The notes under the pieces were generated by a model. It was not told where the DNA came from, ran no database searches, and saw nothing but the letters and a program-made list of their open reading frames with translations. Both the position numbers and the translations under genes were made by a program. Source: Ruminococcus flavefaciens (GTDB lineage: Bacteria; Bacillota; Clostridia; Oscillospirales; Ruminococcaceae). Taken from it: a DNA stretch of 64,000 nt. Shown here piece by piece: positions 1 to 9,353 of the stretch. Each line of letters begins with the position of its first letter. The stretch's first letter is position 1. The stretch is taken from positions 1-64,000 of the forward strand of contig JAMPIL010000004.1 in assembly GCA_023662725.1 (NCBI GenBank). The letters run 5' to 3'.

Positions 1-1
1 A

Positions 2-76
2 AACCATGGCTGGCTTGTCATGGATTTAACGACTAATTTTATTATAGTAGGTGATGCTATAATTAAATTATATTAA
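2..76 (+). CDS. Possible C-terminal tail of an upstream gene (partial)
   Basis: An open frame enters from the left edge and ends at TAA (74-76). It encodes about 24 residues, mostly hydrophobic (WLVMDLTTNFIIVGD is visible). No start lies in the window. It may be the end of a gene cut by the window or chance open sequence; the family cannot be named. Confidence 0.3.
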   Translation, partial: NHGWLVMDLTTNFIIVGDAIIKLY

Positions 77-124
77 GATTGCATTGCCAATCAAATGAAA
101 GGAATGGTTTTATTATAAAAAATT

Positions 125-609
125 ATGGCGCTTATTCTTGCACTCACTATGACTATTATCTTTGTTGGATACGAGAAAAATCGGAGAAAGAAACGTCTGA
201 ATCTTTAGCATTAGACGTCACACCGGAGGATTTAGAGAATATGTTTCGTAAATCCGATAACTACGGAGCAGAATTTATATACGAACTTGTTGATGCATTA
301 GAACGTGACAGTCATAGAATTACAGAGCTTATTATATATGGTAGCAAGTGAAATCGTATACGACTATAATTCCCTATACTCAAGTATGTTCGTTGACCAT
401 GAAGTTTCAGCATACTCTGTAATATTAAGCAGCATCTTTGATATAAGTCAGGAGGAGGGCGAAAGATTGATAAGCGACGGTGACACAACCACCGACGAAT
501 TAAAAAGGAAAAAATATTATATTATAACCAAAAAAGTGATGATGATATCGTTACATTTATAACAACATTTGAGGATGAAGGTAAATTATTGGAGCATCTG
601 AAATCCTGA
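125..609 (+). pseudogene. Decayed small membrane-anchored protein gene
   Basis: Coding-like sequence hops between frames. The frame from ATG 125 encodes a hydrophobic N-terminus followed by a basic stretch and stops near 208. A second frame continues from about 180 to 351 with acidic, helix-like sequence (TPEDLENMF, ELVDALERDS). A third segment runs from about 305 to 560 (SSIFDISQEEGERLISDG), and a last one ends at TGA 607-609 (DDDIVTFITTFEDEG). Read together the pieces resemble one protein of about 160 residues with an N-terminal membrane anchor, broken by at least three frameshifts. The family was not recognised. Two short independent ORFs are the alternative, but the hydrophobic start and continuing acidic composition favour one broken gene. 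Confidence 0.5.
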
Positions 610-668
610 TAATGAGTAAAAGTTTTTCTCATAACTTCCAGGCATAAGCGGCTATTGATTTAAAGTAT

Positions 669-697
669 TTGCAATTCCGATAAATTTGTGATATAAT
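669..697 (+). promoter_or_regulatory. Sigma-A-type promoter of the DUF3737 gene
   Basis: A -35 box TTGCAA (669-674) and a perfect -10 box TATAAT (692-697) are separated by 17 bases, 45 bases before the start codon. Confidence 0.6.
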
Positions 698-741
698 ATA
701 TTCAGAAAAATTTTTTGAATATATGAAAGGAATTGTGACGA

Positions 742-1590
742 ATGAAATTTATTGAAAATAAAACTTTTGATGAAGAAAGGGCGCTTTATGGTGAAAAGGA
801 TTTAGAAATTTCATACTGCCATTTCGATGGCCCGGCTGACGGTGAAAGCGCATTGAAGGAATCTGAAAATATATCGGCGGACAATTGTTTTTTCAATCTT
901 CGCTATCCTTTCTGGCATGACAAAGGATTGAACATAAGTAATTCTGAAATGACAGAATTATGTCGTGCCGCATTATGGTATTCAGAGGATATAACTATCA
1001 CAAATACCCGAATGCACGGTATAAAAGCTCTGAGAGAATGTTCGGGAATTAAGATAAGCGACTGTGATATTATTTCGCCTGAATTCAGCTGGTTTTCAAA
1101 AAATATTGTTATGGAAAATTCAATCGTACAAAGTGAATATTGCATGATGAGATCGTCCGATATTAATTTTAATAATATCAATTTCAAGGGAAAGTATTCA
1201 TTTCAATACATAGAAAATGCCGTGTTTACGAACTGTATTTTTGACACAAAAGACGCTTTTTGGCACGGGAAAAACGTTACGGTAAAAGACAGTATAATAA
1301 AAGGGGAATATCTTGCATGGTATTCAGATGGACTTACTCTGATAAACTGCAAGATAAGCGGAACTCAACCGTTTTGCTATTGTAGGAATTTAAAACTTAT
1401 CAACTGCGAAATGATTGACGCTGACTTATGTTTTGAGAAATCCGAAGTGGACGCAGAAATAACGACTGATGTCATCAGCATAAAGAATCCGTTAAGCGGA
1501 ATGATAACCCTTCCTGCTGTCGGTGAGATCATCATGGACGATGAAAATGCAAATGGAATAGTAAAAATCATGAAAAAAGCAGTTTGCTAA
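742..1590 (+). CDS. DUF3737 family right-handed beta-helix protein
   Basis: The 282-residue product matches my memory of DUF3737 proteins. It begins with KTFDEERALYG and then runs through imperfect repeats of about 20 residues rich in N, D, F and W (for example FWHDKGLNISNS, FWHGKNVTVKDS, AWYSDGLTLINC), as in a parallel beta-helix. No signal peptide or membrane segment is seen, so it should be cytosolic. The biochemical role of the family is unknown. The start is supported by AAAGGA about nine bases upstream and a good promoter at 669-697. It is monocistronic and ends at a shared terminator. Confidence 0.85.
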   Translation: MKFIENKTFDEERALYGEKDLEISYCHFDGPADGESALKESENISADNCFFNLRYPFWHDKGLNISNSEMTELCRAALWYSEDITITNTRMHGIKALRECSGIKISDCDIISPEFSWFSKNIVMENSIVQSEYCMMRSSDINFNNINFKGKYSFQYIENAVFTNCIFDTKDAFWHGKNVTVKDSIIKGEYLAWYSDGLTLINCKISGTQPFCYCRNLKLINCEMIDADLCFEKSEVDAEITTDVISIKNPLSGMITLPAVGEIIMDDENANGIVKIMKKAVC

Positions 1591-1597
1591 TGATATC

Positions 1598-1635
1598 AAA
1601 AAGGACGAACCATAACATATTGGTTCGTCCTTTTT
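1598..1635. terminator. Bidirectional terminator between convergent genes
   Basis: Inverted repeat with arms AAAGGACGAACCA and TGGTTCGTCCTTT, flanked by A-runs on the left and T-runs on the right. It can therefore end both the DUF3737 gene and the leftward ABC operon. Confidence 0.85.
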
Positions 1636-1661
1636 AGGGTGTGGAAATTCTATTTCATTGA

Positions 1662-4343
1662 TCAGATATTTTCATTTTTCAGTGCGTCAATAGGATTATC
1701 CTTTTTGATTTTGCTCATAGAATACATCATTGTTGCGAAAACAACGATAAATACACTTGAAACAGCGATGGCAATTGCTTTCCATGGAAGCTGGAAGTTG
1801 GTTACGAATCCTTCGGAAACGGAGTGATATATCCAGTAGGTGATAGCAATTGAGACAGGAAGTCCATATAACAGGGACTTTATTCCGTAAAGAACGCACT
1901 CAAAATTCATCATGCGGTTGAATCCCTTGCCGGTCATACCGATAGATTTCAGCATAGCGAACTCACGTCTTCTGAGACTGATATTGGTCGAAATGGTATT
2001 GAAAACATTTGCGGCGGCAATAAGAGAAATAAGAACGATAAATCCATATGCAAATACCTGAACTATTGTAACGATATTTCTGTCAGCTTCAGCCATTTCA
2101 GCGTAATCAGTAATTCCTCCGGCGGGAAGAAGCTTACTGTCAATAAGTCCTGTTAAAGCCGTGTAGCAGTCGGAATGATTTTCGGACTGGATTCTGAAAC
2201 TGAAATACGATCCGATTTCGGCATTTTCGGGAATAATGGCTTCTCTTAAGCTAAATGGATAGATAAGCGCAATATTACCATAGTTTTCAACAAAGAACGG
2301 TGATTCGTGAAGTGTTTTTCCTGATTTGAGATTTGTTGTAATATATGATTCTTCAGATTTTATTTTCAATGAATCTTCAGGATCGTCATTATTTCTGTAA
2401 ACAATATACTCGTTATTTTCTTCGTCATAGTCATATGTTTCAAAGTAGTAGCCATCGACTTTCTTTACCAGGGTATAGTCCGCTTCAAGTTTATCGGAAT
2501 TAAGACCATTGAAAACAAGCATTTTTTGTTTTTCGTAATCAAAAGATGAAAGATTGTCGACAGCAACCGCCTGAGGAGATTCAGGGTTCATAAAATCTTC
2601 TTTATCGAGATGGTTTTCGTCAAGCAGCTTGATAAATTCGTCATCATTTACAAAACAAAGGTTGATAGGCACACCGTTTTCTTCATAGTCAACGAAGTTA
2701 TTTTTCATTTCATCTGAAAGATATTCTCCGTCAATAAAAGCCGAATTGTTAATATTATTGGTATAAACCGCATGATCTACAGTTTCTTCATTTCTTATCG
2801 TTTTAAGAACTTCGTCCTTATCAAATCCTGATAAATCAGCCCATTCAGGTCTATAGACAAGGTCATATCCGTATGAATTGAAAACGCTGTCTGCCATATC
2901 GACAAGATAACCTGTAAATGCAGTTGAGGGAATAAACAGAACAATGCTCATGAAAAGGCTTACTACAGTTGCACGGTATTTCTTTTTGCTTCTCTTATAA
3001 TATTTATGAGCAAGCAGACCGGGAAGTCCGAAAATTTTGCCGATTATCTTAGGAGTTTTAACTGCTCTTTTTTCAGTTTTGATATCATTGCTCTGCCGGA
3101 TAGCTTCAACAGCAGAAATTTTTGTTGCTCTTTTTGACGGTATCCATGATGAGATCAGAACTGTCACAAGCGCTACTATGCAGGCTATCACTACAGCTAT
3201 AAGAGAAACGCAGAGCTTCATTTTAACCGCTCCCGATGCCTGACCTGTAAATGTATCAAATTTATCGCTTATAAGAGTGAGTGTTGTACCGATTCCGGCA
3301 ATTCCGACAATTATTCCAAGCGGAATTCCTATAAGGCTGACTATGCCTGCTTCAAAAAAGACAGTGCGGCGGAGCTGTTTTTTTGTTGCGCCGATAGACG
3401 AAAGAAGTCCGAATTGTTTTGTTCTTTCTGAAACGGATATTGAGAAAGCGTTGTAGATGAGTGAAACAGAGCCGAACATTATTAACAGGATAACAAACGC
3501 CGCAAGACTATAGAGAACGTTGGTGAAACCGTCATACCGCACTACGCCCATACAAGCAAGCAGTTCGTTATTGGTATCACAGTCAAGATGATTGTTCTCA
3601 ATAAATTTGTAAATATCCTTCGGTTTTTTCATACTGAAATAAACGTCATACTGAAAGGATTCCATGTTGTCCATGTCGGGAGCTGTTATAGCGGTAAATC
3701 CGGGAGCAAACCAGCCTTCAAATCCCGGACGCTGAAACAATCCGACAACGGTAAATGTTCTTTTCGCATTAATTTCTATCCTTTCAGCGTCGTCAACAGG
3801 ATTACCGTTGTCATCATAAGCTCGATAAGGATTATTTTGTCCAAGAACATATCCGTCGCTGTCTATACGCTGACCTATTTCAAGCTCAATAGTATCACCG
3901 ACAGAGTAAACAAGTCCGGCATTGCTTGAAAGATGACTCGGCAAAATAATTTCGTTTCCGTTTTCAGGAAGTCTGCCGGATGTAAGATGAATAGAAACCG
4001 TTTCGGCGAAATTTTTATCAGCTCCGAGAATATACATATACGGTTTATCGTCATTTTCACTTTCAATTTTTGCATAGCCTATCTGCTGGGCAAATACGGA
4101 ATCCGAAATCTCTCCTGAATCGTTAATAAGATTGTAAGAATCAAAATCAGCGCCGAGAACATTTCCCTGCCAGTTTCCGTCCTGATAGATAATATTTCTT
4201 TTCATGTAATCAAGAAAGCTTGATATGGACGTTGTTACGGCGCAGATAAGAGCAGTTGAAAGAATTATTCCGATTATCGTAACGATAGTTCGGGTTCTGT
4301 TCTTTTTAAGAGATTGCAGAGTGACTCTATGAAAAATATTCAT
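1662..4343 (-). CDS. FtsX-type ABC transporter permease
   Basis: This 893-residue permease has the MacB/FtsX layout. One membrane segment sits near residues 17-40 after a basic N-terminus (LQSLKKNRTRTIVTIIGIIL). A long outside domain follows, then three membrane segments at about 265-420. A second copy comprises a short TM near 470, another outside domain and three TMs near 755-880. FtsX-type motifs such as ERTKQFGLLSSIGATKKQLR and RRREFAMLKSIGMTGKGF appear after each outside domain. Its start overlaps the ATPase stop by four bases (ATGA), so the two are translationally coupled. Such two-domain permeases beside two-component systems usually export or sense antimicrobial peptides or lipids. 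The substrate cannot be told from sequence. Confidence 0.9.
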   Translation of the reverse strand: MNIFHRVTLQSLKKNRTRTIVTIIGIILSTALICAVTTSISSFLDYMKRNIIYQDGNWQGNVLGADFDSYNLINDSGEISDSVFAQQIGYAKIESENDDKPYMYILGADKNFAETVSIHLTSGRLPENGNEIILPSHLSSNAGLVYSVGDTIELEIGQRIDSDGYVLGQNNPYRAYDDNGNPVDDAERIEINAKRTFTVVGLFQRPGFEGWFAPGFTAITAPDMDNMESFQYDVYFSMKKPKDIYKFIENNHLDCDTNNELLACMGVVRYDGFTNVLYSLAAFVILLIMFGSVSLIYNAFSISVSERTKQFGLLSSIGATKKQLRRTVFFEAGIVSLIGIPLGIIVGIAGIGTTLTLISDKFDTFTGQASGAVKMKLCVSLIAVVIACIVALVTVLISSWIPSKRATKISAVEAIRQSNDIKTEKRAVKTPKIIGKIFGLPGLLAHKYYKRSKKKYRATVVSLFMSIVLFIPSTAFTGYLVDMADSVFNSYGYDLVYRPEWADLSGFDKDEVLKTIRNEETVDHAVYTNNINNSAFIDGEYLSDEMKNNFVDYEENGVPINLCFVNDDEFIKLLDENHLDKEDFMNPESPQAVAVDNLSSFDYEKQKMLVFNGLNSDKLEADYTLVKKVDGYYFETYDYDEENNEYIVYRNNDDPEDSLKIKSEESYITTNLKSGKTLHESPFFVENYGNIALIYPFSLREAIIPENAEIGSYFSFRIQSENHSDCYTALTGLIDSKLLPAGGITDYAEMAEADRNIVTIVQVFAYGFIVLISLIAAANVFNTISTNISLRRREFAMLKSIGMTGKGFNRMMNFECVLYGIKSLLYGLPVSIAITYWIYHSVSEGFVTNFQLPWKAIAIAVSSVFIVVFATMMYSMSKIKKDNPIDALKNENI

Positions 4344-5023
4344 CTGCGGATCACCTCGTCCTTTTTGATTTTACCGTCCTCAACAGTAAGAATACGGTCT
4401 GCCTGTAAGGCGATATTTTCGTCATGAGTGATAACAATGAGAGTCTGATTGTATTTTTCATTTGAGTATTTGAGAAGTTCCATGATTTCCTGACTGTTTT
4501 TGCTGTCGAGGTTTCCTGTAGGTTCGTCGGCAAGAACTACAGCCGGAGCGTTCATAAGCGCTCTTCCGATAGAAACTCGCTGCTGCTGTCCGCCTGAAAG
4601 CTGATTAGGAAGATGATTTTCACGTCCGCTGAGCTTTAGCGTTGTAATAAGTTCTTTCAGTCTTTCTTTATTTACTTTCTGACCGTCCATAAGAACCGGA
4701 AGGGTGATGTTTTCCGTAACGTTCAGAACAGGAATAAGATTATAGAACTGATAGATAAGTCCGACCTGTCTGCGACGGAAAATAGCAAGCTGTTCCTCAT
4801 TCTGAGCGTAAACGTCGCAGCCGTCCATAAAAACCTTTCCGCTTGTAGGCCTGTCTACGCCGCCAAGTATATGAAGCAGGGTAGATTTTCCCGAACCGGA
4901 AGGACCGATTATCGCCACAAATTCTCCTTTGTTTACAGAAAATGAAACATGATCGAGCGCATGAACGATATTTTCGCCCTTTCCATAAGTTTTGCATAGA
5001 TTTTCAACTTTTAAAATTTCCAT
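4340..5023 (-). CDS. ABC transporter ATP-binding protein (LolD/MacB type)
   Basis: This 227-residue ATPase has Walker [10 protein letters not shown] near residue 40, the Q-loop, signature [15 protein letters not shown] near 142, Walker [14 protein letters not shown] and a switch histidine (VITHDE). It energises the FtsX-type permease whose gene overlaps its stop. Length and motifs are normal for the family. The start follows AGGAGAAC closely. It is transcribed from a promoter at about 5053-5084, separated from the histidine kinase gene by a hairpin. Confidence 0.95.
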   Translation of the reverse strand: MEILKVENLCKTYGKGENIVHALDHVSFSVNKGEFVAIIGPSGSGKSTLLHILGGVDRPTSGKVFMDGCDVYAQNEEQLAIFRRRQVGLIYQFYNLIPVLNVTENITLPVLMDGQKVNKERLKELITTLKLSGRENHLPNQLSGGQQQRVSIGRALMNAPAVVLADEPTGNLDSKNSQEIMELLKYSNEKYNQTLIVITHDENIALQADRILTVEDGKIKKDEVIRR

Positions 5024-5052
5024 AGCTGTTCTCCTTTTTTGATTATGTCTGT

Positions 5053-5084
5053 ATTATAACACGCTTAAATGACATTGAAGTGAC
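5053..5084 (-). promoter_or_regulatory. Promoter and candidate response-regulator site for the ABC operon
   Basis: On the minus strand a perfect -10 TATAAT (5058-5053) lies behind a weak -35 region (ACTTCA). Two GTCA units (plus-strand TGAC at 5070-5073 and 5081-5084) are spaced 11 bases apart across the -35. That is the direct-repeat pattern OmpR-family regulators often bind. A weak -35 with repeats suggests activation by the adjacent regulator, which is an inference. Confidence 0.5.
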
Positions 5085-5107
5085 TTTAAAATTACAAAAA
5101 TGTCACA

Positions 5108-5137
5108 TAAGAGCGTGCTGATGTCAACACGCTCTTA
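5108..5137. terminator. Hairpin after the histidine kinase gene
   Basis: Perfect 10-bp arms TAAGAGCGTG / CACGCTCTTA with a 10-base loop lie in the gap between the kinase stop and the ABC promoter. There is no immediate T-run on the minus strand (TGTGACATTTTTG follows), so it may be a weak terminator or an mRNA-stabilising hairpin. Confidence 0.5.
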
Positions 5138-5146
5138 GAATAAATA

Positions 5147-6148
5147 TCAAATTACTTCTTTATAGAATCTTATGACGAATTTAGCTCCGCCTGAAAGCTG
5201 ATTTTCCGCTTTGATAGTACCGTTCTGATTGGTGATTATCATTCTTGCAAGGTTAAGTCCGATTCCGAAGCTGTTGTCATCGGAATCCTTACCCTTATAG
5301 AAACGCTCAAAAATATGAGGAAGATCATCTGCTGAAATTCCGCTTCCATTATCGCAGACGCATATTTCGGAAAAAAGAGGATTTTCTTCAGCAGTTACAG
5401 AAATCATTCCGCCTTCGGGAGTATGCTCGATACAATTTTTAACGATATTACCGATAGCTTCGCAGCTCCACGAAATATCTCCGATAAAATTTCCGGAAGC
5501 GTTTATATTCAAGGTTTGTCCACGCAGGTCGATCGAAACAAGCAGGGGAGCGCAGGATTTGCTGATAAGCTCCTCAAGCGTAAATTTTTCCTGATTAAAA
5601 GTGATAGTTCCGGCGTCAAGCTTTGAGATTTTCAAAAGCGAAGTTATAAGCCAGTCTATTCTTGAAAGCATCTGACGGAGTTCAAGGCATAGCTGACAAC
5701 GGCGTTCTTCGTCAAGATTCGGTTTTGAAAGAAGCTGAACCAGAAGATTTATCGAGGTAAGCGGAGTTCTTATTTGGTGGGAGATGTCGGCTATAGAATC
5801 GGCAAGATAGATTTTGTCGCTGATAAGCTTCTGTCCCTGTTCACGCAGACAAACGGTCATTTTATATATCTCGCTCTGTAAAAGTGCAAGTTCTCCCTCA
5901 TCATACGAATTAAGTTCAATATGATTATCGCCGTGAAGAATGCTGTCTATACCGGCAGCAAGATCGTTTATCTTACGATAACGTTTCCATGTTATCAAAA
6001 CATGAATAAGAATAAAAATAAGACAGAGAACAGCAGTAAACGTTCCGAAACGTAATCCTATGGACAAAGCTTTGCTGACAGCGATGACTGAAATTATAAT
6101 ATATACTGAAATTCCTTTTAAAACCTCTGTATTTCGCAGTAATTTCAT
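5147..6148 (-). CDS. Sensor histidine kinase with a minimal outside loop
   Basis: The 333-residue protein has two N-terminal membrane segments (about 13-55) joined by only a few residues. A linker follows, then the H-box ISHQIRTPLTSINLL (phospho-acceptor His near 125) and the ATP-binding N, G1 and G2 boxes (NIVKNCIEH, DNGSGI, FGIGLNL). The near absence of an outside domain is typical of kinases that sense through an associated ABC transporter (BceS type), which suits its neighbours. The start abuts the regulator gene, with the regulator's stop overlapping by one base. Confidence 0.92.
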   Translation of the reverse strand: MKLLRNTEVLKGISVYIIISVIAVSKALSIGLRFGTFTAVLCLIFILIHVLITWKRYRKINDLAAGIDSILHGDNHIELNSYDEGELALLQSEIYKMTVCLREQGQKLISDKIYLADSIADISHQIRTPLTSINLLVQLLSKPNLDEERRCQLCLELRQMLSRIDWLITSLLKISKLDAGTITFNQEKFTLEELISKSCAPLLVSIDLRGQTLNINASGNFIGDISWSCEAIGNIVKNCIEHTPEGGMISVTAEENPLFSEICVCDNGSGISADDLPHIFERFYKGKDSDDNSFGIGLNLARMIITNQNGTIKAENQLSGGAKFVIRFYKEVI

Positions 6149-6819
6149 TATGCCTCCACCCTGTAGCCTATTCCGCGGACTGTTTTTATGATTGAAGGAT
6201 TCTGCGGATCTTTTTCTATTTTGTCCCTTAAACGCTTTATATAAACGGTAAGGGTGTTATCGTTTACAAATTCTCCTGCAACGTCCCATATGGATTCAAG
6301 AAGCTGATTTCTTGAAAGAACTGCGCCTCGGTTATTAATAAATGTAAGAAGAAGTCTGTATTCAAGCGCCGAAAGGTACAAGTCTTTTCCGTTTCTGAGA
6401 GCAGTCCCCTTTATCGTATCAACAGTTACATCGCCGAGCTGGATAACAGCTCCTATGTTTCCTGTCAAGCGGAGAATATTCTTGATTCTTGACACAAGTT
6501 CACGGGGACGGAACGGTTTTGGAATATAATCATCCGCACCAAGATCAAATCCGGTAACAGTGCTGTATTCGTCTCCGGAAGCAGTAAGAAAAATTACAGG
6601 AATATTATAATTGCTTTTTATTGCCGAACATACTGCAAATCCGTTTCCGTCTGCTAAAGAAACATCAAGCAGAACAAGATCGGGAAGTTCTTCTTCAACA
6701 GATGCAAGAGCGGCTTTCTGACCGGAGGCTGTTCTGACATAAAAGCCTTCGGTTGTAAGAAATTCGCTTAAATTTGATACAATACTTCTATCGTCTTCAA
6801 CTACAAGAATTTTTGTCAT
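6148..6819 (-). CDS. OmpR-family response regulator
   Basis: The 223-residue protein has an N-terminal receiver with the acidic pair (EDD, residues 8-10), phospho-acceptor Asp in LVLLDVSLADG (near 53), the conserved Thr/Ser and Lys (FLTASG, IPKPF), and a C-terminal winged helix ending in KTVRGIGYRVE. It forms an operon with the kinase and most likely controls the downstream ABC transporter. A consensus promoter lies just upstream. Confidence 0.95.
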   Translation of the reverse strand: MTKILVVEDDRSIVSNLSEFLTTEGFYVRTASGQKAALASVEEELPDLVLLDVSLADGNGFAVCSAIKSNYNIPVIFLTASGDEYSTVTGFDLGADDYIPKPFRPRELVSRIKNILRLTGNIGAVIQLGDVTVDTIKGTALRNGKDLYLSALEYRLLLTFINNRGAVLSRNQLLESIWDVAGEFVNDNTLTVYIKRLRDKIEKDPQNPSIIKTVRGIGYRVEA

Positions 6820-6855
6820 AATTATTTTCCTTTCATGAAATGACTTACAAAGAAT

Positions 6856-6884
6856 ATTATACCTTTAATTACCATTAATGTCAA
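6856..6884 (-). promoter_or_regulatory. Consensus promoter of the two-component operon
   Basis: Minus-strand TTGACA (6884-6879), a 17-base spacer and TATAAT (6861-6856), 37 bases before the regulator start. Both boxes are perfect consensus. Confidence 0.75.
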
Positions 6885-7091
6885 ACTAAAAAATAAAAAT
6901 TAAGAACAAATTAAAAAATATGAATAAAATTTTATGTGAGAGTTTTTTTGTTGAACATACGACAAAGCTATAGAAATTTGCTGTGATTTTGCTGAAACAT
7001 CTATTTTGGCGAATATCATTTCAGAATCACGGCAAAATATGAAGGGTATATCATAATTTTCCATTGATATATCGAAAGGAGAATTGAAAAA

Positions 7092-8327
7092 ATGGGAAAA
7101 AACAAATCAAAAAAATATAAACCCGAAATGAGCAGGAATTCTGTGAAAAATTCAGAATCATCTTCTCCGCCTGATGAGTCAGCAGCGGCAGCGGTGCTGT
7201 CTAATAAGCTGAACAAGCCTTATTATGCCGGAATTGACATTATAAAAATTCTTGCCGCATTTTTCGTTGTTTCCATTCATTTCTTTTTGTACAGCGGAGT
7301 ATATTATGTTCCTATCCAAAGCAAAGAATATATAGCTCCCATTGCAATGAGGTGGCTGGTTTACACCTGTGTTCCGCTTTTTATGATCGCAACCGGTTAT
7401 CTTATGAAAAACAAGAAGTTCAGCGGAAAATATTACCTTGGTCTAATAAAAATAATCGTTATTTATATTGTGGTAAGCATTCCGTGCATGATGAAGGACA
7501 AAGAAGTTTTTAATAAAGAATTTACCCCTTGGACTACGCTTAAAGGTTTCCTTGAATTCACTAATGCTCAGTACAGCTGGTATGTTAACTTTTATATTGC
7601 CCTCTTCCTGCTGATACCTTTTCTCAACCTTGCTTTTAATGGACTTAAAAATAAAAAACAGCACCTTGCTCTAGTTATTACAATAACTACTTTAACAATA
7701 GTTGCAAGAAGCCTTTATATCGGTTTTGACAGAGAAACTCAATCAAGACTTATTCCTGATTACATGAATGCACTCTGGCCTCTGGCATATTATTATGTTG
7801 GAGCGTTTATCCGTGAATATCCAATTAAAAAGAAGGTAACGGGAAAACTTATCGCATTCGTTATTCTCGTTGCAGATATGATCTTCCTGACAATGAGTAC
7901 CTATCATCAGACGATAAACAATACATTTGATGAAAATCCTGATTTCCATTACCGCTTCCTTTCATATCATTTCAATGATTACGGAACTTATCCAATTTTC
8001 ATCGCTGCCGTATGTATTTTCGTACTTCTCTGTGATATCAAAACGACAAACAAGGTTGTCAAATTTGTACTCCGTCAGCTTGGAAACACAACTCTTGCGC
8101 TTTATCTGCTGTCATATGTCTTCGACCGAAAGATTTATCCCGATTTCTCGGTAAAATATCCCGATATCCTTGACAGATGCAAGCATTGCTTCGAGCCAAT
8201 AGGATATGTTTTTATTCACGCATTATTCTGGGCATTGATAATCCAGAATGTTTATGATATAATTCTTAGCTTAATAAGAATAGCAAGTTCCAAGATAAAG
8301 AAAAAGAGAATAGAAACTGCTTCATAA
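7092..8327 (+). CDS. Membrane acyltransferase, acyltransferase-3 family
   Basis: The 411-residue integral membrane protein starts with about 45 polar, Ser/Ala-rich residues. The acyltransferase-3 signature then follows: GIDIIKILAAFFVVSIHFF with the catalytic-type His at about residue 64, and about ten membrane segments (for example PLFMIATGYLM, WYVNFYIALFLLIPFL). Family members O-acylate sugars, peptidoglycan or polysaccharides. The substrate here is unknown, and no polysaccharide genes adjoin apart from a ruined UDP-glucose dehydrogenase 2 kb downstream. AAAGGAG precedes the start. The gene is monocistronic. Confidence 0.88.
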   Translation: MGKNKSKKYKPEMSRNSVKNSESSSPPDESAAAAVLSNKLNKPYYAGIDIIKILAAFFVVSIHFFLYSGVYYVPIQSKEYIAPIAMRWLVYTCVPLFMIATGYLMKNKKFSGKYYLGLIKIIVIYIVVSIPCMMKDKEVFNKEFTPWTTLKGFLEFTNAQYSWYVNFYIALFLLIPFLNLAFNGLKNKKQHLALVITITTLTIVARSLYIGFDRETQSRLIPDYMNALWPLAYYYVGAFIREYPIKKKVTGKLIAFVILVADMIFLTMSTYHQTINNTFDENPDFHYRFLSYHFNDYGTYPIFIAAVCIFVLLCDIKTTNKVVKFVLRQLGNTTLALYLLSYVFDRKIYPDFSVKYPDILDRCKHCFEPIGYVFIHALFWALIIQNVYDIILSLIRIASSKIKKKRIETAS

Positions 8328-8329
8328 CA

Positions 8330-8363
8330 ACAAGCTGCCATACTTTTAAGTACGGCAGCTTGT
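8330..8363. terminator. Bidirectional terminator
   Basis: Arms ACAAGCTGCC / GGCAGCTTGT (extendable through the GTAC-like core) followed by TTTTATT. It sits between the convergent acyltransferase and RNA methylase genes. Confidence 0.8.
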
Positions 8364-8367
8364 TTTA

Positions 8368-9183
8368 TTAGAATTTTCTTCTTAGCTGCCAGAAAGCAAC
8401 TGCGCTTGCAGCAGCAACATTAAGCGAATCAACTCCGTTTGCCATAGGAATTTTAACTGTATAGTCGCAGCTTTCTATAGTTGAGGATTTAAGCCCCTCT
8501 CCCTCCGTACCAAGTATAACAGCAATTTTCTCAATTGATTCAAATACGGGATCATCTATATCTACGGTATTGCTGTGCAGAGCCATAGCAACAGTAGTAA
8601 AACCTGAATTTTTAAGATGAGAAATATAATCAATATTATCATCAAAATAGGTCCACGGAATTTTAAAAACATTTCCCATGCTCACACGAACAGAGCGGCG
8701 GTAAAGAGGATCGCTGCTTGCCGGAGTCATCAGAACAGCGTCAAATCCTAAAGCGGCGGCGGAACGTATAACTGCACCAATGTTAGTTTGATTCATAACA
8801 TCCTCAAGAACAGCAACTCTTGAAGCATTTTTCAATATTTCTTCAGCATAAGGAAGTTTTTTTCGGCGCATAGCACACAAAACTCCCTGAGTTAACTTAA
8901 ATCCTGTAAGCTGAGTAAGAATATCACTGTCAGCAGTATAAACAGGGATACTGCCGCATCTTTCAAGAATATCTTTTGCCTGACCGTTTATATATTTTCT
9001 TTCTATAAGTATAGAAATCGGTTCGTATTCGGCATCGAGGGCAAGACGGATGACTTTTGGACTTTCAGCAATGAAGATACCGATATCAGGTACAAAAAAG
9101 CGTTTGAGCTGAACCTCGGAACTTGAAACAAAGGGGATAAGTTCTTGTAGTGAAAGGTCATTTATTTCAATAATTTCCGGCAT
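8368..9183 (-). CDS. TrmH/SpoU-family RNA 2'-O-methyltransferase
   Basis: The 271-residue protein has an N-terminal substrate-binding region and a C-terminal SPOUT domain with the three family motifs: LEDVMNQTNIGAVIRSAAALG (motif 1, Asn and Arg), VILGTEGEGL (motif 2) and VKIPMANGVDSLNVAAASAVAF (motif 3). These make the trefoil knot that binds S-adenosylmethionine. It methylates a ribose in rRNA or tRNA; the exact target cannot be predicted. An AAGGAG site precedes the ATG. Confidence 0.92.
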   Translation of the reverse strand: MPEIIEINDLSLQELIPFVSSSEVQLKRFFVPDIGIFIAESPKVIRLALDAEYEPISILIERKYINGQAKDILERCGSIPVYTADSDILTQLTGFKLTQGVLCAMRRKKLPYAEEILKNASRVAVLEDVMNQTNIGAVIRSAAALGFDAVLMTPASSDPLYRRSVRVSMGNVFKIPWTYFDDNIDYISHLKNSGFTTVAMALHSNTVDIDDPVFESIEKIAVILGTEGEGLKSSTIESCDYTVKIPMANGVDSLNVAAASAVAFWQLRRKF

Positions 9184-9353
9184 AATTTTCTCCTTGTTAT
9201 TTTATTTTAATACATTATATCATATTTTGGCGAATATTTCAAGAGAGATGTTATTGATTGCGAATAGTGACGAATATGTTATATTAAAGTCACCGCAGTG
9301 TAATTTTCTATTGATATAATAAATTTGCAATTTTAATAAAAGGAGCATTAAAA

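Noticed and set aside
5108-5137. GAGCGTG hairpin resembling the MITE ends at 38457-38684
   Set aside because: The match is only about seven bases and the centre is unrelated; it is best read as a terminator or mRNA hairpin.
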